DNA of 64,000 nucleotides, taken from Kordiimonas aestuarii (lineage in GTDB: Bacteria > Pseudomonadota > Alphaproteobacteria > Sphingomonadales > Kordiimonadaceae). How positions within the stretch are numbered: the stretch's first letter is position 1; each line of letters starts with the position of its first letter. Below are positions 56,066 to 64,000 of the stretch, in pieces. The notes beneath the pieces were generated by a model. The model had not been told where the DNA came from. It saw only the letters and a list, made by a program, of their open reading frames with translations, and did no database searches. Location of the stretch: assembly GCF_025574465.1 (NCBI RefSeq), contig NZ_JAOBPP010000010.1, forward strand, positions 1-64,000. Direction: 5' to 3'. The position numbers and the translations under genes were made by a program.

Positions 56066-58885
56066 TTAGCCAAAAGCACCGGCTTTAAGTGCAATCAGGC
56101 CACTGATCTCCAGCACCAGCGTATAGGCAAGCTCAAGCTTGTCGAATATCTCCCGGTGTGCGGCCGCGTAGCCCGACGATACCCCGCCTTCGTAGGTCGT
56201 CTCCTCACCATAAACTTCGTCATGGCTTTCGAACGGAGCTTCGGGGAAAATCTTGCGCAGTTGTGCCACCGTGTCCGGCACTTCAAGGTGCAGCAGCTCA
56301 ACAAGCAACTCCTCAAGGGAGAAGTCAAACCGTGTACTGAACCGCGGAATTTCCATCGCCTTGAGATAGATATACTGAATCAGGCCAATCCGTATCTGGT
56401 GCAGTTCAAACAGTTCCGCGTCCGGTGCACCTGCATCAAAGGCTGCTGTCATCGCATCGTCCGATATACAGTCCGTCAAGGTACCCGCATCGCGCCGCAG
56501 CTTACGAATACAGGCATCCACCTCGTCAGCTTCAAACAGATCTTCCAGAAGTTTCGACAAACGGCGCAACTGTTCGCGGCGCGCGGGTGCAGGCGTCTCG
56601 TCGGACCGGTCCAGCCAATAGCCGGGGCTCAAAAGCTTGGCATATGCCTCAATCACACCAACATCGGAACGCGCAAGCGCATTCACGGCAAGGTTCGTGA
56701 CCATCTGCAAACGATCAGACTTGGCATGCAGCGCCTCAAACATGTCTGGTGAGCGGGCAATTGCAGTGCCAAGGCCGGCACAGCTGTTGGCAAGATACCC
56801 AAGTTGTTGAAGCACAGCATTGTGCGGAATGGCTCGGATTTGTGAAATACGCTCCAGCCGCTGATGCACCGCCCCCCCTGCCTGACGGCGCAGCGAACGG
56901 GACCCCGTGGGATACAGCAGGCTTCGGCCTATGCCATCAATCAGCCGCACATAACCTTTGTGGTCTGTCAGGTGTTTCTGGTACTCCACAAGGGTCAGGA
57001 AAAAGTCCAGCGACCAGCCCTTCTGCTCATAAAATGGATCATCGTCCGCACTATATTTCCCAAAGCGAACCTCCAGAAAATCGGTGAGGGTCGCAAGTGC
57101 GGTGTCTTCCGCCAGAAACCATAGGAAGCCCTCTCCGCCCTGGAAGCTGACCTCATGCTTCTCCGGTTGCTCCAGTTCCGCCAGCCACTGGCGCACGCGC
57201 GGTGGCTGGGTATAGAGGAAACGCTTCTTCAGGCTTTCCGGGTACGCGCCCCGGCCCATGCTCTCGCCATGCGTGTCAAAGAACAGCAGCTGCACGTCAC
57301 CAAGGCCGCGCGCCTTCCAAAGCCGGATCACACGTAGCTTGAAGCGCTCAATCGCAAGTGTTGCCGCAGGCTGCCCGATATAACGGCCACTGTCGGAGAA
57401 ACCGAGCTGCAGGCAGAAACGCCCCTGCTTCTTGATGTATTCAAGGAAATGCGGGTTATCCACCAGTTCGGCAATAACACGGTCACCCCGTTCGAGCCCG
57501 ATGGCGGTCTCAAAAAGCGGCGAAATTTCCACATGGTCTTCCACGCCAAACAGCTTGGCGTAATATAACGCCGTCAGCAGAGTGAAAGGTGTATCCGATT
57601 CCGCCACCAGCATGCGGATGCGCGTCGCGGCATCAAAATGCTTCATGAACTGCGCTGCGGTCATGAACACACGCTTGGCGGTCGTCTGTTCACGTGACAG
57701 CGTACCGTAATGGACTGTCTTTGCTTTAACCTTGTCCAGTTTCTCGGAAATCGCCGCGAGGAAATGGCGACGGGTCGCGGACTGGTCCGGCGATTTTGTC
57801 ATCTGGATTTCGGGGCCAATGGCATTGTGCAATTGGGCTGCATTAAGCCGGAAATGAATGTGCGATAAACCAAGCCCGATGGACCGCCATTCGGTATAGA
57901 GCGTCGCCGCCGCACACCAGCTGTCATGTGGAACATCAAGCGCCAGCAATTTCTCAAACGCTTCACCAATACGACCGGCAGCCGCTTCCTTGCGGGAGCG
58001 GTTCTCCACCGCCAACTGGTTTAGCTTGCCGAGGCTGGAGCCGGACGCCTGATGTTCCTCGAGCGTGCGTGCACCCATCTCAAAACAAGACCGCAGGTCT
58101 TCAAAACCGGAGCGAATGGTCGCCCAACAGTTACCCGCTTCGCCAGTGAATTCCGTGCTGTTGGCAAGAGCAAGACATTCGCCAAGGCCATGCAGTGCAG
58201 ACCGGTAACGAAACAACAGGCCGAGCGACCAATCAATATCGGTACGGCCATCAAGATCAAAGCCAACCCAACTGGCCACCGTCGCGAGGCGCGGGCGGAG
58301 AGATTTATAGTCCTCTGGATAAAGTTTCGCCGCTTCCTTGAACACGATGGTATAAAACCGGCGGATCGCGCGGCGGATGTTGCCGACTGCGATGCGGGCA
58401 TATTCCAGCTCCTCATGGAGCGTGGGGGACCGGGTTGGATGCACGGTGTCGACATCAAGGTTTTCTGTTGCTGCGGCAACAGCATCCGCGCCGCCAGCGA
58501 CCGCACCGAGGTATGATCGCGCATAGGTCCAGGCACTGTCCGACAAGGAAAAGGTCGGGTGCGCGGTGATGACCAGGCCCGCCAGCTCATCTTCAAGCAG
58601 CGCGCTGAAGTCTTCAAACGGGATCGTGCCGCCGTCACCATCGTCAGCAAACCCTTGCACAAGCGCGGCAAGTCGGCCCTCGTTTTCGCTGCGCGAGATG
58701 GTGGTCCACTGGTTTGAAAGAGCACCAAGCCTGCCGTCAAGGCAGCGCTTTCCCCTGGCTGCGAGGTCTTTCGCCAACGTATCCAGGTCGTGTTTTCCAT
58801 CCATAAGTCCCGCAGCAATATCAAATGCGGCAGCCAGGTGCTGTCGCCGCGCTTCGCTTTTTCCTTGGCCAGGATGGTCAAACAT
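56066..58885 (-). CDS. Divergent phosphoenolpyruvate carboxylase-like protein with altered catalytic residues
   Basis: 939-residue homolog of PEP carboxylase. Family blocks are aligned: ITAHPT with H109 (E. coli H138), SWVGFDLDGRTDI in place of SWMGGDRDGNPNV, PLFET with the metal Glu, GFSDSGRYIG with R501 at the usual K546, and FDTHGESMGRG in place of FHGRGGSIGRG. So H579 becomes D537 and R581 becomes H539, while R587 is kept. RAIP keeps R699, but R713 is Gly, and K773 becomes Arg. It ends with Gly like other members. ATG 58885 follows AGAGGGACTGCTT; the longer frame to 58975 would read through the operator. Either altered chemistry or loss of it is likely. Confidence 0.85.
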   Translation of the reverse strand: MFDHPGQGKSEARRQHLAAAFDIAAGLMDGKHDLDTLAKDLAARGKRCLDGRLGALSNQWTTISRSENEGRLAALVQGFADDGDGGTIPFEDFSALLEDELAGLVITAHPTFSLSDSAWTYARSYLGAVAGGADAVAAATENLDVDTVHPTRSPTLHEELEYARIAVGNIRRAIRRFYTIVFKEAAKLYPEDYKSLRPRLATVASWVGFDLDGRTDIDWSLGLLFRYRSALHGLGECLALANSTEFTGEAGNCWATIRSGFEDLRSCFEMGARTLEEHQASGSSLGKLNQLAVENRSRKEAAAGRIGEAFEKLLALDVPHDSWCAAATLYTEWRSIGLGLSHIHFRLNAAQLHNAIGPEIQMTKSPDQSATRRHFLAAISEKLDKVKAKTVHYGTLSREQTTAKRVFMTAAQFMKHFDAATRIRMLVAESDTPFTLLTALYYAKLFGVEDHVEISPLFETAIGLERGDRVIAELVDNPHFLEYIKKQGRFCLQLGFSDSGRYIGQPAATLAIERFKLRVIRLWKARGLGDVQLLFFDTHGESMGRGAYPESLKKRFLYTQPPRVRQWLAELEQPEKHEVSFQGGEGFLWFLAEDTALATLTDFLEVRFGKYSADDDPFYEQKGWSLDFFLTLVEYQKHLTDHKGYVRLIDGIGRSLLYPTGSRSLRRQAGGAVHQRLERISQIRAIPHNAVLQQLGYLANSCAGLGTAIARSPDMFEALHAKSDRLQMVTNLAVNALARSDVGVIEAYAKLLSPGYWLDRSDETPAPARREQLRRLSKLLEDLFEADEVDACIRKLRRDAGTLTDCISDDAMTAAFDAGAPDAELFELHQIRIGLIQYIYLKAMEIPRFSTRFDFSLEELLVELLHLEVPDTVAQLRKIFPEAPFESHDEVYGEETTYEGGVSSGYAAAHREIFDKLELAYTLVLEISGLIALKAGAFG

Positions 58886-58923
58886 AAGCAGTCCCTCTTT
58901 TTGTATTTTAAGCGATGAACTCG

Positions 58924-58937
58924 TGACATCGCTGTCA
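58924..58937 (-). promoter_or_regulatory. LacI-type operator before the PEPC-like gene
   Basis: TGACATCGCTGTCA, matching 12 of 14 bases of the lacI-region sites. It overlaps TTGACA on the minus strand and ends 38 bases before ATG 58885; the zwf operator is at 45. The agreement in place and sequence supports shared control. Confidence 0.6.
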
Positions 58938-59067
58938 ATTTGGCGCTGTTTTACCAGAACCAGCAGCATTGTCACCTAATAAAATGTCTCTATACGCCCC
59001 AGTTTGGCATATTTTATTACAAACATTGGAATAAATTGCTGTCTGCACAGCTATATTCTACGATTCG

Positions 59068-62000
59068 TCAATTCTGTGCCCGGAAGAATAACATATAAGT
59101 CGCCGGCACAAAAAACAGTGTGAGCACAGAAGCCACTGCAAGCCCGGACATCATGACAACTGCTAGCGGCTCCCAAAGCGGGCCTCCAAAAAGATAAAGC
59201 GGCAACAAACCCACCACCGTGGTGATGGAGGTTAACAAAATAGGCCTCATGCGTTGTCCACTCGCGCGTATGATTGCATCCATCAAGCGGCACTCCTGCC
59301 GTTCAATGTCAATCTGGTCCACAAGCACGATCGCATTATTGATGATAATACCCGCCAGACTGATGAGCCCAAGCATCGCGAAGAATGACATAGGCTGCCC
59401 CGTGATCATAAGCCCAGCCGGGACCCCGACAAGCACCAGCGGGACACTCATGAAAATGATGGCGATGCGGCGGTAGCTGTTGAACTGGTACATTACCACA
59501 AGGATCATCAGAAGCAGAGCAAACGGCAGCCCGGCGCCAAGCTTGCCATATATCTCTGCAGAATCTTTCAATTCACCCGCGACAACAATGTCGTAGCCTT
59601 CACCGAGCTGCAGCGCGTTGACTTGCGCTTTTACCTGATCATAAAGCTCCGAAGCAGTGAAATCGGTACTTTTGGCAGTGACCGTAATTGTTGGTCGCTG
59701 GTTTTTTCGCCATGTTTGCGAATACTCGAGTGACGGTCTTAGCACCGCAGTTTGCTCAAGAGCCACCACATCGTTGTCCCCCGGCAGGATAATATTGAGC
59801 AAATCTTCAAGGCTGTCCCGGTCCCGCTCCAGCGCCCGCAACACAATCGGGATAGTGCTGTCTTCATCACGGAAGTTCGATACTTCGAAGCCGTCAAAAT
59901 AGGCGTTCAGGTTCTGTGCCAGCGTTTGCGACGACATATTGAGACGGCGGGCTTTGTCCTGGTCGACCTCGATCACCATTTTAACGAGTTTCTCACCCCA
60001 ATCGCTTTCGTTTTGTACGACACTAGGTACATCCGCAAAGATGCGTACAACTTCGCGCCCAGCGAGCAGAAGGGGCTCATGTTCGGGGCCTGAAATTTCG
60101 ATCTTCACCTGACCAGATTCACTGGCTCCCATCGCAAGGCGCTTGATGGTAAATCGCGCGTCCGGCACCTGTTCATAAAAGTATTTTTTCGCCCGCGACC
60201 CAAATGCTTGGGCTTCTTCCGGTGATTTGGCATTGACCAGAATAAACGCCTTTGACGGTGAAGGGTCCACCGGATTGAGGCTGAGGTAAAACCTGGGACC
60301 GCCCTCCCCAATATAGATGATGTGGTCTTTGACCTCAGGATTGACCTGCGCATCTGATATCCAGTTGGACACGTCAAGCGCCACCCGCTCGGTTGCTTCA
60401 AAATGCGCGCTTTTGGGCATATCCAGATAAATCAGCACTTCATTACGGTCACTGACCGGGAACATCTCTTTGGGCAGGGTCGCAAAAAGCTGGCCGGTAA
60501 CAATCACAAGCCCATAGGCTCCAATCACAACCAGAGCGGCCGCGCGCAGGCATGGCGCCAGAAGTTCCTGATAACGCCTTACATATCGGGGTGTATGATC
60601 CTCGCCGGTTATTTCTTCGCCTTCTTTACCTTCCGTGCGTTTGCGCAACACGCGCGCACAAATGAGCGGCAGGAAAAACATGGCTGTGACCCATGAACCG
60701 ATAAGAGTCAGCGCAAGTACCGCCCCCAGCGAGAAGGCATATTCCCCCTCGGAACCATCAATCAAAAAGAAGGGAGTGAACGCGAAGATGGTTGTCAGCG
60801 ACGAAACGAGAAGCGGTACCGCATACTGGCCTCCCGCCGCCAGCGCGGCTGTTCGGCGCTTACTGCCTCGGTCCACGCGGCTCAGGATATCCTCAACAAT
60901 CACAACGCCATTATCTACCAGCAAGCCAAGCGATATAATCACAGCGGCAATCGACACCTGCTCAAGTGCAATATTGAGCGCTTTCATTCCGATAAGCGCG
61001 AACATCACCGCAAAAGGCACAATAGATGCGATTACCATGCCCGACCGCAGACCGAGGAATATCAGCACGACCACCAGAACGACAACAAACGTCTGCCCGA
61101 CATTTGAGAGCGCGCCCGCAACCGTTTTGGAAACCTCCTCCGGCTGATAGGTCGCATACTCAAGTTCATAACCGATCGGCAAAGTCATCTCAAAGCCCCG
61201 CATGGCCTCGGTCATCCGGTCGCCTACATTTTCAATATCATACCCTGGCTGCATCTGTACACCGAGCACCAGTGCAGGCCGGCCATTATAATAGACCCGG
61301 CTTTCCGGGGGCGAGACGTAACCTCGTCTGACCTTCAACAGGTCTTTCAGCCGAATAAAATTATCGCTGCCGACCGACCGTGTAAGCATATTTTCAATGT
61401 CAGCCACGCTTTTGAAATCGCCCGTCGCTTCCAACAGGATCGACGCCCCCTCCGCATTAATCTCACCTGCCGGCAGCACAATATTCTGGTTCTGCAGGTC
61501 GCTGATCAACGTATTGAGCTGGCCGCCGATGGCCTTGAACCGCCGCGCGTCCAGCTCTAGCCAGATACGCTCCTCCTGCACACCAAAGAGTTCAACCTTG
61601 GAGATGCCGTCCACAGTATATAGCGAGCGCTGCATATCCTTGGCGCTCTCTTCCATCTCCCGATATGAAAAGCCTTCTGCCGTCATCGCAATACTGGCGA
61701 TAGTGACCTCGCCAAAATCGGTATTCACAAATGGCCCCATGGCACCGTCAGGCAAATCACGGCTGATCTCCGACATCTTGTCCCTCAAAGACTGCCAGAC
61801 CGGTTCAAGATCGTTGACGCCGTCCTTGAGTTCGACATAACTCCGCATCCGCCCGGTGGTCAGGATCGTACGGATCTCCTTCACTTCGGCTATCTCGCGT
61901 ATCTTGCGCTCCACCCTTTCAGTAACAAGGTTTTCAATCCGCTTCGGCGGCATACCTGGATACAGCGCAGAGACGATCGCGGTGCGAATTGTGATTTCAG

Positions 62001-62115
62001 GGGCTTCCCGTTTTGCGAAGTCCTTGTAGAGAAGCAGCCCGCTCAACACGAGGGCCGCCATCAGAAGAAGGGTAAAGCGGCTACGACCAAGCCCCAGTTT
62101 GGTGAGGAAATTCAT
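59068..62115 (-). CDS. RND-family efflux transporter, inner-membrane permease
   Basis: 1015-residue HAE1/AcrB-like permease with 12 helices and two large periplasmic domains. Family landmarks are the N-terminal helix FTLLLMAALVLSGLLLY, ALYPGMPPKRIENLVTERVE, the TM4 motif GLLVDNGVVIVEDI (AcrB has Asp407-Asp408; here Asp-Asn), and TM10 IIINNAIVLVDQIDIE (AcrB Lys940 replaced by Asn). Similar replacements occur in the TriC-like branch, so coupling may use a different relay. It follows the adaptor gene by nine bases in one operon. No outer-membrane TolC-type gene or repressor is in the window. Substrate unknown. Confidence 0.93.
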   Translation of the reverse strand: MNFLTKLGLGRSRFTLLLMAALVLSGLLLYKDFAKREAPEITIRTAIVSALYPGMPPKRIENLVTERVERKIREIAEVKEIRTILTTGRMRSYVELKDGVNDLEPVWQSLRDKMSEISRDLPDGAMGPFVNTDFGEVTIASIAMTAEGFSYREMEESAKDMQRSLYTVDGISKVELFGVQEERIWLELDARRFKAIGGQLNTLISDLQNQNIVLPAGEINAEGASILLEATGDFKSVADIENMLTRSVGSDNFIRLKDLLKVRRGYVSPPESRVYYNGRPALVLGVQMQPGYDIENVGDRMTEAMRGFEMTLPIGYELEYATYQPEEVSKTVAGALSNVGQTFVVVLVVVLIFLGLRSGMVIASIVPFAVMFALIGMKALNIALEQVSIAAVIISLGLLVDNGVVIVEDILSRVDRGSKRRTAALAAGGQYAVPLLVSSLTTIFAFTPFFLIDGSEGEYAFSLGAVLALTLIGSWVTAMFFLPLICARVLRKRTEGKEGEEITGEDHTPRYVRRYQELLAPCLRAAALVVIGAYGLVIVTGQLFATLPKEMFPVSDRNEVLIYLDMPKSAHFEATERVALDVSNWISDAQVNPEVKDHIIYIGEGGPRFYLSLNPVDPSPSKAFILVNAKSPEEAQAFGSRAKKYFYEQVPDARFTIKRLAMGASESGQVKIEISGPEHEPLLLAGREVVRIFADVPSVVQNESDWGEKLVKMVIEVDQDKARRLNMSSQTLAQNLNAYFDGFEVSNFRDEDSTIPIVLRALERDRDSLEDLLNIILPGDNDVVALEQTAVLRPSLEYSQTWRKNQRPTITVTAKSTDFTASELYDQVKAQVNALQLGEGYDIVVAGELKDSAEIYGKLGAGLPFALLLMILVVMYQFNSYRRIAIIFMSVPLVLVGVPAGLMITGQPMSFFAMLGLISLAGIIINNAIVLVDQIDIERQECRLMDAIIRASGQRMRPILLTSITTVVGLLPLYLFGGPLWEPLAVVMMSGLAVASVLTLFFVPATYMLFFRAQN

Positions 62116-62124
62116 GGCCTGCCC

Positions 62125-63276
62125 TTATTTGTTGGATGCTTTCAAACGCCGTACCTTCTGCCCGTCATGAAGGTACGACACACCCGCCGCTGCAATCACA
62201 TCGCCTGCCTTCAGCCCTTCGGTGACGATAATCATATTATCCCGCACACCCGCTGTGCGCACTGTGCGGGCCTGCACGGTCGAGGACGCTTCGTCAAAGA
62301 CATAAACCTGTGCATTACCGCCATTTGTATGGCGCACACTCTCTCCGCGCTGCAAGGCTTCGGATTGCTCCAGCGCGAAACAGCGTACCGGTACGAGAAA
62401 CCCCTCGTCTCCGGTAAGCAAACCCACATCAAGCGCAATTTCGGCGGCCATGCCAGCTTTCACGCCGGGATGCTCCTCTTCAAGAATGACCACCGCAGGG
62501 AAGGCCGACACCTGCCCTGCGCGTGACCCCAGTTCCTTGATGCGCCCCTTGAGGCTGACGTCCTCGAGGTCTGTCACTACAACCCGTGCAGAATCGCCCG
62601 TCGAAAGTGCGTTGATGACCGTTGCCGGTACGCTGAATTCCACCTCGAAAGCATTCTGGCTATAAAGCATCAACACAGATTGCCCTGGTGACACGTTGGC
62701 AAAGGACTTCACGTCCACGCTTGATATAACGCCATCAAAGGGCGCCTTGAGCGTGGATTTCTGCAGTCTTTCATGAGCGATGGCTAACTGCTGACGGGCT
62801 TGCTCCACCTGCGCCTTTGCACTTTTCAGATTGCTTTCAGCGGCGTCAAATGCCGCGCGCGTTACGTTGCCAGACTGCATCAACTGCGCTTTGCGCTCAT
62901 AGTCCTGGCGAGCGCTTGACAGGCTTGCATTGGCCTGTTCGAGCGCGGCTTGCGCCTGCTGCGCCTCAAAGGTCAAGGTCGTTGGGTCAAGCGTCAGCAA
63001 CACCTGCCCAGCTTGAACCTTCCGCCCCACTTCAAGGGTGACTTCTGTTAGTTGCCCCCCGATCTCAAACGACAACCGACTTTCATCTGCGGGCACAATC
63101 ACACTGGGATACCGACGCACCATATTGTCGGCAGTTTCGCGCACCTCAAAAACCTTCAGGCCCCGAATGGGCTCTTCTTTATCCGCCTGTTTGCTGTCGC
63201 CACACGCCACAAGAAACAGCATGGGAAAGAGTATCGCCGCGAGGCGACCAGGACGGCGGACGGACAGGAAAGTCAT
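62125..63276 (-). CDS. RND efflux periplasmic adaptor (membrane fusion lipoprotein)
   Basis: 383-residue adaptor linking the permease to an outer-membrane channel. The signal peptide ends at lipobox LVAC (Cys near residue 26). A lipoyl half-motif follows (QLTEVTLEVGRKVQAGQVLLTLDP), then a helical hairpin with coiled-coil repeats (about 100-165, rich in QAQAALEQANASL and KSAKAQVEQARQQL), the second lipoyl half APFDGVISSV, the beta-barrel domain and the membrane-proximal domain. ATG 63276 follows GGGG. First gene of the adaptor-permease operon. Confidence 0.93.
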   Translation of the reverse strand: MTFLSVRRPGRLAAILFPMLFLVACGDSKQADKEEPIRGLKVFEVRETADNMVRRYPSVIVPADESRLSFEIGGQLTEVTLEVGRKVQAGQVLLTLDPTTLTFEAQQAQAALEQANASLSSARQDYERKAQLMQSGNVTRAAFDAAESNLKSAKAQVEQARQQLAIAHERLQKSTLKAPFDGVISSVDVKSFANVSPGQSVLMLYSQNAFEVEFSVPATVINALSTGDSARVVVTDLEDVSLKGRIKELGSRAGQVSAFPAVVILEEEHPGVKAGMAAEIALDVGLLTGDEGFLVPVRCFALEQSEALQRGESVRHTNGGNAQVYVFDEASSTVQARTVRTAGVRDNMIIVTEGLKAGDVIAAAGVSYLHDGQKVRRLKASNK

Positions 63277-63293
63277 GTGGGAAGCCCCTACCT

Positions 63294-63363
63294 TGGCAGA
63301 AAGGAATCGCCAGAATAGCGTATCCTTTCTTTGCCATCAAATATATTTACCATACTAATTAGT
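63294..63363. promoter_or_regulatory. Efflux operon control region
   Basis: GGCAGAAAGGA (63294-63304) pairs with TCCTTTCTTTGCC (63323-63335) with a two-base bulge, and the palindrome ACTAATTAGT lies at 63354-63363. No repressor gene is adjacent. The palindrome could be a TetR-type operator, and the hairpin a leader structure. Confidence 0.3.
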
Positions 63364-63389
63364 CCAGTATTTAGACTGAACCATGGCAT

Positions 63390-64000
63390 CTATTTCCCAA
63401 CCTCGGTAGGAATAGGCGGCGCTTCATGTCGCTTGATAGGCCGGTATTCATCAAGATCCTTGAGTATCTGGGCAATCGCGCGCTCAAGCTGCGGATCACG
63501 GCCCTCATTGATTGCACCTGGCTCCTGCACCACATTGATGTCTGGTGAAACCCCTTCGTTTTCCACACGCCATTCTCCATCCGGCGTATAAAAACGGAAG
63601 AACGGCACCACCAGTTGTCCACCATCAATAAAGTCTGGGTTGGCCGAGATACCGATCAAGCCACCCCATGTGCGGGCGCCGATCAGTGTGCCAAGCTTCA
63701 TGCGCTTGAAGGCGTAGGGCAGAAAGTCGCCGCCTGAGCCCGCGTCCTGGTCGATCAGCATCACTTTTGGACCATAAATTGCCCCCCCGGGCGTGTCAAA
63801 GGTCATGCCGTCACGGTCTTTCCAACTGGCAAGATAGGTGCGGCTCAAGACATCGGTAATGTAATTTGCGGCCTGCCCACCGCCATTTGACCGTTCATCA
63901 ATAACGATGGCTTTCTTGTCTACTTGAGCAAAAAACATGCGGTTGAAATAGGTAAAACCTGCGCCCGCCGTGTTAGGCAGGTAAACATAGGCCACCCGGC
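63390..64000 (-). CDS. C-terminal part of a tricorn-type (S41) protease, gene continues beyond the window
   Basis: Only the last 200 or so residues are in the window; the frame is open to its edge (RVAYVYLPNT). VYLPNTAGAGFTYFNRMFFAQVDKKAIVIDERSNGGGQ is the C-terminal catalytic core, and DQDAGSGGDFLPYAFKRMKLG carries the nucleophilic Ser (GSGGD). GARTWGGLIG and FIDGGQLVVPFFRF are further tricorn blocks. It would be the final serine protease domain after a beta-propeller and PDZ region that lie off the window. A periplasmic or cytoplasmic location cannot be judged because the N-terminus is missing. Confidence 0.85.
   Translation of the reverse strand, partial: RVAYVYLPNTAGAGFTYFNRMFFAQVDKKAIVIDERSNGGGQAANYITDVLSRTYLASWKDRDGMTFDTPGGAIYGPKVMLIDQDAGSGGDFLPYAFKRMKLGTLIGARTWGGLIGISANPDFIDGGQLVVPFFRFYTPDGEWRVENEGVSPDINVVQEPGAINEGRDPQLERAIAQILKDLDEYRPIKRHEAPPIPTEVGK

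Noticed and set aside
58021..58938. 305-codon minus-strand frame inside the PEPC-like gene
   Set aside because: Alternate frame of the same coding strand with no conserved domain; the PEPC frame has clear family motifs.

Overview
The window reads as a chromosomal stretch of a heterotrophic alphaproteobacterium. This is an inference from the TonB-receptor / SapC / tryptophan-halogenase block, the Entner-Doudoroff operon, the two-gene 2-oxoglutarate:ferredoxin oxidoreductase and the overall gene repertoire. A marine lineage such as Kordiimonadales or a neighbour would fit, but no rRNA or other marker gene is present to prove it. I see no tRNA, rRNA, CRISPR array, prophage or replication origin.

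Layout. 1-1.27 kb: an IS5-family (IS427-like) insertion sequence with a -1 frameshifted transposase, sitting inside and truncating a periplasmic substrate-binding protein gene. 1.3-6.3 kb: a small membrane protein behind a strong 5' hairpin, a glutathione S-transferase, a fold-III ornithine decarboxylase behind a terminator-bearing leader, and a 7TMR-DISM hybrid histidine kinase. 6.3-19.8 kb: a complete glycogen cluster, with glgP-glgB divergent from glgC-glgA-glgX-malQ-pgm. 19.8-29.7 kb: a WYL regulator, ArsR/SRPBCC genes, korAB, glutathione reductase, a short-chain dehydrogenase, a CoA-transferase and a PD40 exported protein. 29.7-33.8 kb: photolyase, a sodium:solute symporter with a co-translated small membrane partner, and a MAPEG protein.

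33.8-43.0 kb: the Entner-Doudoroff operon zwf-pgl-edd-eda on the minus strand, divergent from an amino-sugar operon (GntR regulator, nagB-II, nagA, nagP). 43.0-44.4 kb: three small metabolic or unknown proteins. 44.5-56.1 kb: a minus-strand series glk, TonB receptor, SapC, two flavin-dependent halogenases and a GH20 hexosaminidase, with a divergent LacI regulator. 56.1-64 kb: a phosphoenolpyruvate-carboxylase-like protein lacking several canonical catalytic residues, an RND efflux pair and the end of a tricorn-type protease.

How it works together. Chitin-derived sugars could be released by GH20, imported by the TonB receptor and NagP, phosphorylated (glk is the only sugar kinase seen) and converted by NagA and NagB-II to fructose-6-P. 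Glucose-6-P can go to Entner-Doudoroff breakdown or, through Pgm and GlgC, to glycogen. A shared 14-bp palindrome (TGACAnCGnTGTCA type) occurs four times between glk and lacI, once before zwf and once before the PEPC-like gene. This suggests one LacI regulon that includes the unusual PEPC homolog; I regard it as the most interesting signal in the window.
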